From NCBI GenBank assembly GCA_000783305.1, contig JROE01000004.1:496001-560000 (forward strand): a stretch of DNA of 64,000 bases, in the 5' to 3' direction. Every line of letters begins with the position of its first letter. The stretch's first letter is position 1. A program made the position numbers and the translations under genes. The notes beneath the pieces were generated by a model that ran no database searches, had not been told where the DNA came from, and worked only from the letters and a program-made list of their open reading frames with translations. Source of the DNA: Sphingobacteriaceae bacterium DW12. Lineage in GTDB: Bacteria; Bacteroidota; Bacteroidia; Sphingobacteriales; Sphingobacteriaceae. This document shows, one piece after another, positions 18,379 to 27,917 of this stretch.

Positions 18379-19518
18379 CTATTCGGATTGATTCACGACT
18401 TTGTGACCTGCTTTCAATAATTCACAGTCTTTCTTGAACAATGCTACATCAGAAGCGACCATCTCCTGAACGAGTCCCACCAAATCATACTTAGGCTTCC
18501 ACCCAAGCTTGGTATTGGCTTTAGTAGGATCTCCAATAAGTAAATCAACTTCTGTAGGACGAAAGTAGGTCGGGTCTACGTGGATTAATACGTCACCGAG
18601 TTGTACAGTCGGTGTATACCCTTGGAGTAAAGGACCAGCAATGGTTGCGTCGATATGGTCCAATATTCCCACTTCATCCACTCCAGTACCTTCGAATCGG
18701 ATATGAAATCCGATTTCAGCAAATGCCATCCGTATAAAATCACGAACGGGGGTTGTCACTCCTGTCGCGATAACAAAATCCTCAGGCTGCTCTTGTTGGA
18801 GGATCAAGTACATAGCCTCGACATAATCTTTAGCATGTCCCCAATCTCGACGGGCATCCAGATTGCCCATATACAACTTTTCCTGTAGTCCCAAAGCAAT
18901 CTTCGCCACTGCGCGCGTAATCTTACGCGTCACAAAAGTCTCGCCGCGCAATGGGGATTCATGATTGAACAAGATGCCGTTACAGGCAAACATTCCATAG
19001 GCTTCCCGATAATTGACCGTTATCCAATAAGCATACATCTTAGCGACAGCATACGGTGATCTTGGATAGAATGGCGTATTCTCAGACTGCGGAACCGCTT
19101 GCACCAAACCATATAACTCCGAAGTAGACGCCTGATAAATCTTGGTCTTTTTTTCCAAACCCAACAAACGCACAGCTTCTAAAATCCGTAACGTACCGAT
19201 ACCGTCCGCATTGGCAGTGTATTCTGGTGTATCAAAACTTACCTTCACGTGGCTCATGGCAGCGAGGTTGTAAATCTCATCAGGTTGGGTCTCTTTGATA
19301 ATCCGCGTCAAATTCATGGAGTCGGTCAAATCTCCATAATGTAACTTCAATCGCTGATGCGGCTGGTGTGGATCTTGATATAAATGATCGATACGATCCG
19401 TATTAAAAAGCGATGATCGACGCTTGATACCATGGACCATATAGCCTTTTTCCAAAAGCAATTCAGCCAAATATGCACCATCTTGCCCGGTAATGCCTGT
19501 GATTAATGCTGTTTTCAT
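18379..19518 (-). CDS. gmd: GDP-mannose 4,6-dehydratase
   Basis: First committed enzyme of GDP-L-fucose synthesis: it converts GDP-mannose to GDP-4-keto-6-deoxymannose with NADP. The protein has the typical start [19 protein letters not shown], the [16 protein letters not shown] segment, [19 protein letters not shown], the PRSPYAVAK motif with catalytic Tyr and Lys, and [17 protein letters not shown]. Length 379 is normal. The substrate would come from manC and the product go to fcl, encoded just upstream. The leader contains a duplicated start-site sequence and a 6-codon upstream reading frame (see findings). Confidence 0.97.
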   Translation of the reverse strand: MKTALITGITGQDGAYLAELLLEKGYMVHGIKRRSSLFNTDRIDHLYQDPHQPHQRLKLHYGDLTDSMNLTRIIKETQPDEIYNLAAMSHVKVSFDTPEYTANADGIGTLRILEAVRLLGLEKKTKIYQASTSELYGLVQAVPQSENTPFYPRSPYAVAKMYAYWITVNYREAYGMFACNGILFNHESPLRGETFVTRKITRAVAKIALGLQEKLYMGNLDARRDWGHAKDYVEAMYLILQQEQPEDFVIATGVTTPVRDFIRMAFAEIGFHIRFEGTGVDEVGILDHIDATIAGPLLQGYTPTVQLGDVLIHVDPTYFRPTEVDLLIGDPTKANTKLGWKPKYDLVGLVQEMVASDVALFKKDCELLKAGHKVVNQSE

Positions 19519-19620
19519 CTAATTATTTTCTTTTTAATTGTTGATGAGAGCTACGGTAAATTAATATTTCTCACATTTTAATATTATTTACCCCTCGGTT
19601 TCATCTAATTATTATTTTCT
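19513..19620 (-). repeat. Direct repeat around the gmd start codon
   Basis: The 19 bases at 19513-19531, which contain the gmd ATG and the leader before it, recur at 19599-19620 with a 3-nt insertion. The upstream copy provides an ATG that opens a frame of only six codons (MKPRGK, 19604-19584). The repeat may be a local duplication or slippage product. Confidence 0.6.
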
Positions 19621-19751
19621 GTGACCAGCGTTCCCCAATCTGTCCGAGTCGACTCCACGCTACCATATTTGTGTATTACAAGACTACCTAAATCAACACC
19701 CTCACTCCCTGATTTAGACACACGATAGCGACATCACTATATCATACAAAA

Positions 19752-20696
19752 CTACAATTTTACTTCCTTAAAATTATCCTGATTATCTAAAAACCAATTG
19801 TACGTCCGCTGGATCCCGTCGCGAAGTTCAACTCGGTGTTGCCAGCCCAAAGCGTGCATTTTAGATACATCCATCAGCTTTCGTGGCGTACCATCGGGCT
19901 TACTAGAATCCCAACGAATCTCCCCCTTGTGTCCCACAATTTCTTGAATACAAGACGCCAAGTCCTGTATCGTCAAGTCCTGACCTGTACCCACATTATA
20001 AAGATCATCTGGCAGAACGTTTTCCAACGCGAAAATAGCTGCTTCGGCAAGATCATCTACAAATAAAAACTCCCGTAGCGGTGTACCCGAACCCCACAAG
20101 GTGACCGGCACATCTCCAGCCAACTTAGCCTCGTGAAATTTTCGAATCATAGCCGGCAATACATGGGAGCTGGTTAAGTCAAAATTATCATGAATACCAT
20201 ACAGATTAGTAGGCATCAGACTTACATAGTCCTTACCATACTGTTTACGAACCGCTTCCACGGCTTTGACCCCTGCAATCTTGGCAATGGCATAAGCCTC
20301 ATTCGTAGGTTCTAAGGTGTCAGTCAATAACGAGCTTTCCTTTAAGGGCTGAGGAGCAAACTTCGGATAGATACAAGAGCTCCCCAAAAAAATGAACTTA
20401 TCCACCCCTGCCTGCAAAGATGCATCGATTAAATTATTTTGGATTTGCAAATTCTCCATCAAGAACTGATAGGGATAAGTATTATTCGCCAAGATTCCAC
20501 CTACTCGCGCGGCGGCATCAATGACAATATCTGGTCGCTCTTCTTCAAAAAATGCATCTACTTGCTGTTGATTACGTAGATCGAGCTCTTTACTGCTCCG
20601 GCCTATGATATTGGTATAACCTTTGGCGCGCAAAACGCGTTCGATAGCCGAACCTACCATCCCACGGTGGCCAGCGATATATATCTTTTTGTCCAT
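19752..20696 (-). CDS. fcl: GDP-L-fucose synthase
   Basis: Bifunctional epimerase-reductase that turns GDP-4-keto-6-deoxymannose into GDP-L-fucose with NADPH. The 314-residue protein shows the nucleotide-binding loop AGHRGMVGSAI, DAAARVGGI, FLGSSCIYP, the YAIAKIAG motif (catalytic Tyr and Lys), PTNLYG and the WGSGTPLREFLFVDDLA segment, all diagnostic. It lies 233 nt before gmd in transcription order. With manC and gmd it completes the route from mannose-1-phosphate to GDP-L-fucose; phosphomannomutase is not in the window. Confidence 0.97.
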   Translation of the reverse strand: MDKKIYIAGHRGMVGSAIERVLRAKGYTNIIGRSSKELDLRNQQQVDAFFEEERPDIVIDAAARVGGILANNTYPYQFLMENLQIQNNLIDASLQAGVDKFIFLGSSCIYPKFAPQPLKESSLLTDTLEPTNEAYAIAKIAGVKAVEAVRKQYGKDYVSLMPTNLYGIHDNFDLTSSHVLPAMIRKFHEAKLAGDVPVTLWGSGTPLREFLFVDDLAEAAIFALENVLPDDLYNVGTGQDLTIQDLASCIQEIVGHKGEIRWDSSKPDGTPRKLMDVSKMHALGWQHRVELRDGIQRTYNWFLDNQDNFKEVKL

Positions 20697-20792
20697 GGTA
20701 AAGACGTTATTTTATTAAACTGTATATACACCAAGTCTTCAAATTGCAGATTGGCGTTACATATGGTTATCCGAATGCATAATGTACATACG

Positions 20793-21404
20793 CTATATAT
20801 CGGTTGTATCTGCGCCAAGTCCACTCCTATCTTGAGCAGGAACATTTTCAACAGCCTCCGCAACGACTGAAGGAAAGTGAAGTTCAATCAAATTGGGCGT
20901 AACTTCCTCTTGTTTTAAGTACAAAAAAGCTGCAGCTTTAGCATCAGATAACGCTTCGTGATGATTTAGCGCTATTCCCATGATCTCGCAACACAGATTA
21001 AGCTTAGTCTTTTTAAAACCCTTCTCTTTATAGATCTTGCTGGTACATTCCCACATCACCGGCAGGTGCAATTCTCGATAATCAAGATTGTAGAATTTCA
21101 TCGTCTTGGAGAGAACCTCCCGGTCAAACTTCTCATTATGTGCGACCATTTTCTGCCCCTTCAAGAGCTCCTTAATCTTAGGGTAAATTTCTTCAAAACT
21201 AGGCGCATCTGCAGTATCCTTGGCCTTGATACCATGTACACGTGTAGTCTGCCACATATACTCATTGCGAGGAGGCTTGACCAAACTGTAGAATTCATCT
21301 GTAATAACGCCATTTTCGACACAGACAATCCCCACAGAACACACGCTGTTATAGGCTGCTGTAGCCAACTCAAAATCTATTGCTGTAAAAGAATGTAAAC
21401 CCAT
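20793..21404 (-). CDS. DnaQ-like 3'-5' exonuclease
   Basis: A DEDDh-family exonuclease of about 203 residues. The start at 21404 (MGLHSFTAIDFE) places the first acidic motif DFE at the usual distance from the N-terminus; an ATG at 21446 adds 14 residues of unclear use. HNEKFDREVL supplies the second motif and HHEALSDA the third (His and Asp). Most such proteins trim 3' ends of DNA, as the epsilon subunit of polymerase III does, or of RNA. A short C-terminal tail has no known domain. It is encoded downstream of rarA. Confidence 0.85.
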   Translation of the reverse strand: MGLHSFTAIDFELATAAYNSVCSVGIVCVENGVITDEFYSLVKPPRNEYMWQTTRVHGIKAKDTADAPSFEEIYPKIKELLKGQKMVAHNEKFDREVLSKTMKFYNLDYRELHLPVMWECTSKIYKEKGFKKTKLNLCCEIMGIALNHHEALSDAKAAAFLYLKQEEVTPNLIELHFPSVVAEAVENVPAQDRSGLGADTTDI

Positions 21405-21537
21405 GTATGCTGCAAAGCTAGATAAACTTGCCTTGATATCCAACATATACCTGTGATGATGTGCGTTCTTATACCCTTATCCACTATCACATCAGTAGAC
21501 CATATAGATAAGAAATCGCGTTAAAAGAGCGAGAGGC

Positions 21538-22818
21538 CTAGTACCCGTATTTATTTTTCCACTTATCTTTAAGAGACTGTCTCAACTTGTCTTCAGCCGA
21601 ATTTTTACCTGGATCATACAATAGTACCCCTTTAATAGCTTCAGGCATAAACTCTTGCTCTACGAAATTACCTGGGTAGGCATGGGAGTATTTGTATTCG
21701 GTTCCATAGTTAAGCTCCTTCATCAACTTTGTTGGAGCATTGCGCAAATGCAATGGCACAGAGAGATCTCCTGTCTGCTTCACAAGCGCTTGAGCTTTAT
21801 TGATTGCTTCATAAGAAGCATTGCTTTTGGCCGAGCTGGCCAAATAAGTGACGGTCTGCGCAAGGACGATACGAGATTCTGGCCAACCGATGACATTCAC
21901 CGCCTGAAAACAATTGTTAGCAAGCAGCAAAGCATTGGGATTCGCGTTCCCCACATCTTCCGAAGCTAGGATTAGTAGTCTCCGGGCAATAAAAGAAGGA
22001 TCCTCTCCCCCCTCAATCATGCGCGCTAACCAATAAATCGCAGCATTGGGGTCGCTGCCTCGGATAGATTTAATAAATGCCGAAATAATATCATAATGCT
22101 GCTCACCCGTTTTGTCATAAATAGCCATATTCTGCTGGACCTGTTTAAGCACAAATTCATTGGTAATCGGCTTAGACAGACTCAGAGAGGCATTGACGAC
22201 GAGTTCTAGGACATTAAGTAGTTTACGTGCATCACCTCCAGAAAGCCGCAGAAGTGCCTCATATTCTTTTACGTCAATCTTATCTTGCTTTAGAAACTCA
22301 TCTTCGCGCAGTGCCATGTTGATAATACCGATTAGCTCCTCTTCAGTCAGATGCTTCAGCACATATACTTGACACCGGGACAACAAGGCCGAAATAACCT
22401 CAAACGAGGGATTTTCAGTTGTCGCACCTATCAATGTCACTAGGCCACGTTCTACTGCACCCAATAATGAATCTTGTTGCGACTTCGAAAATCTATGGAT
22501 CTCATCGATAAAAAGAATAGGTTGCTCTTGGTTGAACTTCATCAATTGACTGGCCTTTTCAATCACCTCACGAATATCTTTGACACCAGACTGTATGGCG
22601 CTCAGGCTGAAAAAAGGTCGGCCAAGTGACTTAGCCATTAGAAGGGCAAGGGTGGTTTTCCCCACACCTGGAGGTCCCCAAAGAATCATCGATGGGATAT
22701 TACCCTGCTCAAGGGCATTGCGTAATACCGCCCCCTCTCCTACAATATGTTCCTGCCCTACATATTCTACAATATTTTGAGGACGCATTCGTTCTGCTAA
22801 TGGAATTCGTGTTGCCAT
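21538..22818 (-). CDS. rarA: Replication-associated recombination protein A (AAA ATPase)
   Basis: RarA/MgsA acts at stalled replication forks. The protein shows Walker A (WGPPGVGKTTLALLMAKSL), Walker B (ILFIDEIHRF), the sensor region VTLIGATTENPSFEV and the C-terminal tetramerisation part (GGEDPSFIARRLLILASEDVG in two pieces, LRNAPTKLMKELNYG, YKYSHAYPGNFVEQ). The start at 22818 (MATRIPLAERMRP) is favoured over an ATG at 22857, because a consensus promoter lies at 22827-22857 and would start transcription only a few bases before 22818. The leader would be about 4 nt. Confidence 0.95.
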   Translation of the reverse strand: MATRIPLAERMRPQNIVEYVGQEHIVGEGAVLRNALEQGNIPSMILWGPPGVGKTTLALLMAKSLGRPFFSLSAIQSGVKDIREVIEKASQLMKFNQEQPILFIDEIHRFSKSQQDSLLGAVERGLVTLIGATTENPSFEVISALLSRCQVYVLKHLTEEELIGIINMALREDEFLKQDKIDVKEYEALLRLSGGDARKLLNVLELVVNASLSLSKPITNEFVLKQVQQNMAIYDKTGEQHYDIISAFIKSIRGSDPNAAIYWLARMIEGGEDPSFIARRLLILASEDVGNANPNALLLANNCFQAVNVIGWPESRIVLAQTVTYLASSAKSNASYEAINKAQALVKQTGDLSVPLHLRNAPTKLMKELNYGTEYKYSHAYPGNFVEQEFMPEAIKGVLLYDPGKNSAEDKLRQSLKDKWKNKYGY

Positions 22819-22826
22819 GACTAAAA

Positions 22827-22857
22827 CAAACTTAACAGATTTTTCATGGACTTTCAA
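22827..22857 (-). promoter_or_regulatory. rarA promoter, Bacteroidota type
   Basis: On the minus strand TTG (22857-22855), a 20-nt spacer and TAAGTTTG (22834-22827) match the Bacteroidota housekeeping promoter. Transcription should begin near 22822, which makes the rarA message almost leaderless and decides its start codon. Confidence 0.65.
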
Positions 22858-22908
22858 CGGATAAGAATAACTTTACTTAATTTAGTTAAGTCTGGAATTA
22901 GAGAATTT

Positions 22909-24018
22909 ATGAGCATAAACATACTGAAGGTAATCCCAATGATAGCCTTGACAATAGGACTGACGGCATTCAAGAAGGAAGTCTTTGCACAAAAAAAAGG
23001 CCAAGTGGATCCCTCGGGATACATAACGAAATACAACCCTGACTTTGCAGGAATAGGTCCGCAAGTCTATTTCTTGCCCCCACCGCGTACCATGGAAGAG
23101 ATTCTCCATGATCAATACCAATCAAAAAGAAACTTTTCCGATACGATTGCTATAGCCCTAACCCTTCAGCGGTTCGTGACCGATTTCAAGCCAACGTCAA
23201 ATGTAGCCAATCTATACCCCTTATTGACACCAATACCGTCCAATCCTGAGCAGTGGGAAACTATCATCCAACAGCACAAAAATGCGGAAAACCTACAGAC
23301 TTTGTATGGATTATTGAATGAGTATGCGTTGAACTCCATCAAAAATGGGGCTTATCCCAAGGCGTTAGACCAGCTACACGAAGCGCTGACTGTCGTACAG
23401 CGTACCGACAATCAAAATGACATGGCCATCATACAATTCAACTTGGCCAATTTATACCTGTTCAACCGAAAATATGAAGAGGCGGCCAACTTTCAAGAAC
23501 AGTATTATAAAAAAGCGGTCAATAATAAAACTTACCTAGAGCAAGCCAACTCCCTTGTCAAAATTGCAACAATTCAAGCCTTTGATAGGGATTTTAAAGC
23601 TGCTGAGCAGACCATTATACGAAGAGCAATCCCTCTGTACAATAAAACCCGCTCATACGAGGGCAAAATATTGGCTTGGGAGCAACTGGCAATGATTTAC
23701 CAGATGCAAAAAAAACACACCCAAGCACAATGGTTCTTATTGCAAGCGCGGGAACTAGCCGAGAAAAAGAGTCTTCCCGGCGAACTTGCCGAACTGGAAT
23801 ACATGCTAGCGGAGTCTAAATTCGATGACGGTAATCTCAAAGTTTCCAAAAACGAATTCCTAAATGCACGCATACTCGCCGAAAAAGAGGACAACAAACT
23901 CTTGCAACTAGCCGTGGAAAACAAAATTGGTGAACTCTACATGAAACTCAAAGACTATAATTCGGCAAAGGAATCGCTTGAGAAATACTGGGCATTGCGG
24001 GCAGAATTGTTTAAATAA
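22909..24018 (+). CDS. Exported TPR-repeat protein
   Basis: The ATG at 22909 gives a 369-residue product with a signal peptide (MSINILKVIPMIALTIGL, cleaved near VFAQ); an upstream ATG at 22846 would place 21 residues before the signal. From about residue 140 on the text is a series of tetratricopeptide helices (GAYPKALDQLHEALTVVQ, AIIQFNLANLYLFNRKYEEA, KDYNSAKESLEKYWALR). TPR proteins scaffold protein complexes; no enzymatic motif was seen, so no function is assigned. It is divergent from rarA, with the two starts only 90 nt apart. Confidence 0.8.
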   Translation: MSINILKVIPMIALTIGLTAFKKEVFAQKKGQVDPSGYITKYNPDFAGIGPQVYFLPPPRTMEEILHDQYQSKRNFSDTIAIALTLQRFVTDFKPTSNVANLYPLLTPIPSNPEQWETIIQQHKNAENLQTLYGLLNEYALNSIKNGAYPKALDQLHEALTVVQRTDNQNDMAIIQFNLANLYLFNRKYEEAANFQEQYYKKAVNNKTYLEQANSLVKIATIQAFDRDFKAAEQTIIRRAIPLYNKTRSYEGKILAWEQLAMIYQMQKKHTQAQWFLLQARELAEKKSLPGELAELEYMLAESKFDDGNLKVSKNEFLNARILAEKEDNKLLQLAVENKIGELYMKLKDYNSAKESLEKYWALRAELFK

Positions 24019-24023
24019 CGAGC

Positions 24024-24767
24024 CTACTCACCATTTAGTACCTCTCTCAAAAAGAGCAATAGATGTTTCCATGAACGCCTTGCAGCAATTTCATTGTAGT
24101 CCTTGGATGCAGGATTGGTAAAAGTATGCTTGCTGTCGGCGTAGTAAATCATTTGCCAGTCAACCTTGCTCTCATCCAGTTCTTGATGAAGGGCTTCGAT
24201 ATCGCCTGGCGGAACACTAGCATCTGCTGCTCCATGCAAAACCAAAACTTTGGTAGCTATCGGACCATTGGGTCGCACCCCTTTACTTAGCCCCCCGTGG
24301 ATAGATACAGCACCAACGATAGGCAGGCCTCCCCGAGCAGCTTCCAAGGCTCCGGTGCCTCCAAAACAATATCCTATAACGGCTATTTTTTGAGGATTTG
24401 CCCCCTGCTTAACCAATTGATCAAGTGCTACTCGAATCCTCCTTTGGTAAAGCTGATAATCCTGTTTAAACTCACCGGCGATTTTCCCAGCCTCGGATGC
24501 ACTTTTCGGGGTTTTTCCCGTTCCATATATATCCGCCACGAATGCGATATAACCCGATTTGGCCAATTCTTCAGCAGCAATTTTCGATTCTTCATCAATC
24601 CCCATCCAAGCAGGTAGGATCAACACCCCTTCTTGTCCAGAGTTGCCAGAACGAGCTAAAAGACCATCCAGCTGCTGTCCACCATCATGATAGGTCACAG
24701 GAGTCAATTGCGCTGAAGTGACACCCGCCAACCCTATCGTCAAAACTATTAAAAACATTTTTTTCAT
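24024..24767 (-). CDS. Dienelactone hydrolase family protein, exported
   Basis: An alpha/beta hydrolase of 247 residues with a signal peptide (about residues 1-19). The nucleophile elbow GYCFGG has the cysteine typical of dienelactone hydrolases, and LHGAADASVP and KHTFTNP supply the Asp and His of the triad. DIYGTGKTP is also family text. Natural substrates of exported Bacteroidota members are mostly unknown; esterase activity is a fair inference. It ends 5 nt from the convergent TPR gene. Confidence 0.88.
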   Translation of the reverse strand: MKKMFLIVLTIGLAGVTSAQLTPVTYHDGGQQLDGLLARSGNSGQEGVLILPAWMGIDEESKIAAEELAKSGYIAFVADIYGTGKTPKSASEAGKIAGEFKQDYQLYQRRIRVALDQLVKQGANPQKIAVIGYCFGGTGALEAARGGLPIVGAVSIHGGLSKGVRPNGPIATKVLVLHGAADASVPPGDIEALHQELDESKVDWQMIYYADSKHTFTNPASKDYNEIAARRSWKHLLLFLREVLNGE

Positions 24768-25063
24768 CTGTATATAATTATTTCATGAGCCCATTACATT
24801 CCGCAACCGTTTAAAAAAAGTCCCCTCACTTACAGCCTCCTAACATACTGTTATCTCGAAGATGCAAGAAGTATCTGCGCAATGAAAACATCCGCAACAC
24901 AGCTTTTGTTTGAAAGTGGAATAAGGATATGCCACAGATTTGTAAGTAAAGCTGACAGCTGATGTAAAATAGTTAGTATATTTATTTTACATAGTGTGTA
25001 TATCATACATTTTTATCTATTTTTATCGTTTAAGAGTCGAACAATCTGTTTTGTTTAGCACAA
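24768..25063. other. Divergent interval with an inverted repeat
   Basis: A 296-bp interval between the divergent hydrolase and tail-specific protease genes. It holds a perfect 10-bp inverted repeat, ATGTAAAATA at 24962-24971 and its complement at 24983-24992, 11 nt apart, about 70-100 nt before the protease start. An operator role is possible. No gene was seen. Confidence 0.5.
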
Positions 25064-25087
25064 ATGAATTTTAACAACTATAAATTT

Positions 25088-27202
25088 ATGTTCAAAAATC
25101 TAGTATTTGCTCTTTCTATCATTTCTATCGTTGCCTGCGGCGCCAAGCCTAGGGTCAATTTAGAGGAGGGAGAGGGAGGTTTAAAACCAACCATGCAGCA
25201 CGAGATTATAGCGAAAGAAGTGGCAAATCTATTGGAAAACGTGAGTTACAAGAAGGTCCCCATGAACGATTCGCTTTCGAATCTCGTCTTTAACAACTTG
25301 ATCAAATCCATAGACCAAGGCCGAAATTATCTGCTACAGTCGGACATAGACGAGTTTCAACAGTACAAAAACGAACTCAGCCAAGATTTCAAACAAGGAG
25401 ATCTTTCGGCAGCATTTCACATCTTCAACATCTACACGAAGAGATATTTGCAAAGAATGACATATGCACTTACACAAATCGATGTACCTCAGGATTTCAG
25501 TCAAGACGAATCTTATGTTGGTTATAGAGAGAAGCTGGAGTGGTTCAAAACGGACAAAGAGGCTGAAGAGCAGTGGGCCAAACGTGTAAAGTACGACCTC
25601 CTAAACCTCAGATTGAGCAGTACCGGCAAAGAGGATGACAGTACCAAACAAAAGGAAACCCTACGTAAGCGTTACAATAACCTTCTTTCCCAAGCCAAAA
25701 AAACCAACTCAAACGATGCATTTCAACTTATTATGTCAGCGCTGACTGACGCTGTAGATCCGCATACGACCTATTACAACCCTTCATTTGCCCAAGCTTT
25801 CAATGAAGGAATGTCCAACACTTTCGAAGGCATCGGCGCCAGACTTATGATTGACAATGAAGCCGTTACCATTTCCGAGGTATTACCTGGAGGTCCTGCA
25901 TTCAAGGACAAGAGCCTACACATGAATGACAAAATCATTGCAGTAGCCCAAGGTGACAAAGGCGAATTTGAAGATATCATAGGTTGGAGATTGGATGCCG
26001 CTGTTGCAAAAATTAAAGGTCCCAAAGGTACAGTAGTACGACTCAAAATAATCCCTGCCGGTCAGGAGATGAGTACACAACCGAAAATCGTATCCCTAAA
26101 AAGAGAAAAGATAGTACTAGAGGAAGAATCTGCTAAAAAAGAAATCAAAATGGTGACGGGTGATGACGGCAAGTCTTATAAAATAGGAATTATCAATCTC
26201 CCTAAATTTTACATAGATTTCGACGCGTACCGCAAACGTGACCCGAACTACAAGAGTACAACGCGTGATGTCAAATTGATACTTGACTCTTTGAAACAGG
26301 AAAAAGTAGATGCTGTAATCCTAGACCTTAGAAATAATGGTGGCGGCTCATTACAGGAGGCTATTGAACTGACAGGTCTATTCATAGACAAGGGGCCAGT
26401 AGTACAAGTCCGCGACACTCGCAATCGCATAGAGGTCGACAACGACGACGACGCTGGAATGGCATGGAGCGGTCCGTTTGGTGTAATCATCAACAGGTTC
26501 TCAGCCTCCGCTTCGGAAATCTTTGCTGGAGCCATTCAAGACTATGGTAGAGGGATTATTTTAGGTTCTCAGAGTTACGGTAAAGGGACCGTGCAGTCTG
26601 CAGTAGAAATGTCTCGTTTCATTAGCGCAACCAGCAAATTACTCTTAAAAGCCGAAGGAGAAAAAGACCCAGATACTCCGAATGGAGCACCAGAATTTGG
26701 CCAGATAAATATCACCATGGGCAAATTCTACAGAATCACAGGAAGCAGTACACAACACAAAGGAGTAAGTCCTGATATCACCTTCCCAACTCAATTTTCT
26801 GCCGAGAAATTCGGAGAAAGCTCTGAGCCGGCAGCACTTCCTTGGGATCAAATCAAGTCAAGCACCTTCTCCAAGGTGGCCGATCTAAAAGAAGTAAACA
26901 AAAAGCTAGAGGCTATACACAAGGAAAGAGCCGAAAAATCAGCGGAATACAAATTCTTGTTGGAAGACATTGAAATCTTCAACAAATTAGATTCGATCCC
27001 TACAGTGACCCTTAATGAGGCTAAACTAAAGAAGGAAAGAGAAGAGAACAAGATTAAGAATAGAAAACGCATCAATGCCGAACTGAAACTACATGGAAAA
27101 CCGGAATGGAAAGAGGGACAACCTCAACCAAAGGTAGACTTTGACTATGTCAAAGACGAAAGCGCCAATATCATGGTAGATTTTATTCGAAGCAAACAAT
27201 AA
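25088..27202 (+). CDS. prc: Carboxy-terminal processing (tail-specific) peptidase, S41 family
   Basis: Periplasmic protease of the Tsp/Prc type that degrades or trims proteins from their C-termini. From the ATG at 25088 the product has a lipoprotein signal (MFKNLVFALSIISIVAC); an ATG at 25064 adds eight residues. An N-terminal helical part is followed by a PDZ domain (about 225-320, FEGIGARLMID, EVLPGGPAFKD), the S41 catalytic core (ILDLRNNGGGSLQEAIEL; nucleophile in FSASASEIFAGA; general-base Lys in SYGKGTVQ) and a C-terminal DUF3340-like domain. About 704 residues, normal for the long form. A strong terminator follows. Confidence 0.95.
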   Translation: MFKNLVFALSIISIVACGAKPRVNLEEGEGGLKPTMQHEIIAKEVANLLENVSYKKVPMNDSLSNLVFNNLIKSIDQGRNYLLQSDIDEFQQYKNELSQDFKQGDLSAAFHIFNIYTKRYLQRMTYALTQIDVPQDFSQDESYVGYREKLEWFKTDKEAEEQWAKRVKYDLLNLRLSSTGKEDDSTKQKETLRKRYNNLLSQAKKTNSNDAFQLIMSALTDAVDPHTTYYNPSFAQAFNEGMSNTFEGIGARLMIDNEAVTISEVLPGGPAFKDKSLHMNDKIIAVAQGDKGEFEDIIGWRLDAAVAKIKGPKGTVVRLKIIPAGQEMSTQPKIVSLKREKIVLEEESAKKEIKMVTGDDGKSYKIGIINLPKFYIDFDAYRKRDPNYKSTTRDVKLILDSLKQEKVDAVILDLRNNGGGSLQEAIELTGLFIDKGPVVQVRDTRNRIEVDNDDDAGMAWSGPFGVIINRFSASASEIFAGAIQDYGRGIILGSQSYGKGTVQSAVEMSRFISATSKLLLKAEGEKDPDTPNGAPEFGQINITMGKFYRITGSSTQHKGVSPDITFPTQFSAEKFGESSEPAALPWDQIKSSTFSKVADLKEVNKKLEAIHKERAEKSAEYKFLLEDIEIFNKLDSIPTVTLNEAKLKKEREENKIKNRKRINAELKLHGKPEWKEGQPQPKVDFDYVKDESANIMVDFIRSKQ

Positions 27203-27212
27203 TCAAATAATC

Positions 27213-27248
27213 AAAAAAAGGCCCTCTTTATACAGAGGGCCTTTTTTT
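27213..27248. terminator. Bidirectional terminator prc / trmB
   Basis: AAAAAAAGGCCCTCT and its complement enclose a 6-nt loop, with a T run on either strand. It ends both the protease and trmB transcripts; its right edge touches the trmB stop codon at 27247. Confidence 0.9.
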
Positions 27249-27900
27249 ATTTCTTAAATGTCCATCGGACATAGTTTATATTCTTATCATGGGCGAGGTA
27301 CTTTCGCTCATAGTAGGTTTTTATAGACAAGACTTCGTCAACAAGGTCCGAGTGATAGAGATTAGTGGTCTCCGCTAACTTTGGTAACCCAAGAAGGGAA
27401 ATCTGTTCGAGAGTATAACCATAAAAGCCATCATTATCAGTCTTCAGATTCATGACACCATCAGGTTTCAGTATCGTTTGATAGCGTTCCAAGAAACGAG
27501 GATTAGTCAACCGCTTTTTCTCTCGGCTATCCTGTGGCTGAGGATCGGGAAAAGTAATCCATATCTCATCAACCTCACCTTGCTCAAAATATTCCAATAT
27601 CGTTTCGATTTGAATACGTAAGAATGCAACATTATCTATCCCATCTTCTAAAGCAGTCTTAGCCCCTCTCCAAATACGATTTCCTTTATAGTCAACTCCT
27701 ATAAAATTTTTGTCGGGAAACAATCTCGCAAGATTCACAGAATACTCCCCTTTTCCACATGCGAGTTCTAAAACAATAGGGTGGTCATTACCGAAATGGC
27801 TGGAAGCCCATTTGCCTTTCAGCACCTTGCCTTCATCCAACTGAAGAACATTTTTAAATGTGCCAACTTCGGCAAACTTCCTTAATTTATCTTTTCCCAT
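27247..27900 (-). CDS. trmB: tRNA (guanine-N7-)-methyltransferase
   Basis: Methylates N7 of G46 in the variable loop of tRNA using S-adenosylmethionine. The 217-residue protein carries the SAM-binding text LELACGKGEYSVNLAR, FIGVDYKGNRIWRGAK, the signature ITFPDPQPQDSREKKRLTNP (TrmB normally has FPDPWPKxRHxKRR), NLKTDN and the C-terminal SIKTYYERKYL. The replacement of the tryptophan by glutamine in the signature is common in Bacteroidota members as far as I know. A perfect promoter match lies just upstream. Confidence 0.95.
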   Translation of the reverse strand: MGKDKLRKFAEVGTFKNVLQLDEGKVLKGKWASSHFGNDHPIVLELACGKGEYSVNLARLFPDKNFIGVDYKGNRIWRGAKTALEDGIDNVAFLRIQIETILEYFEQGEVDEIWITFPDPQPQDSREKKRLTNPRFLERYQTILKPDGVMNLKTDNDGFYGYTLEQISLLGLPKLAETTNLYHSDLVDEVLSIKTYYERKYLAHDKNINYVRWTFKK

Positions 27901-27917
27901 TTTTTAAAAAATATGGG

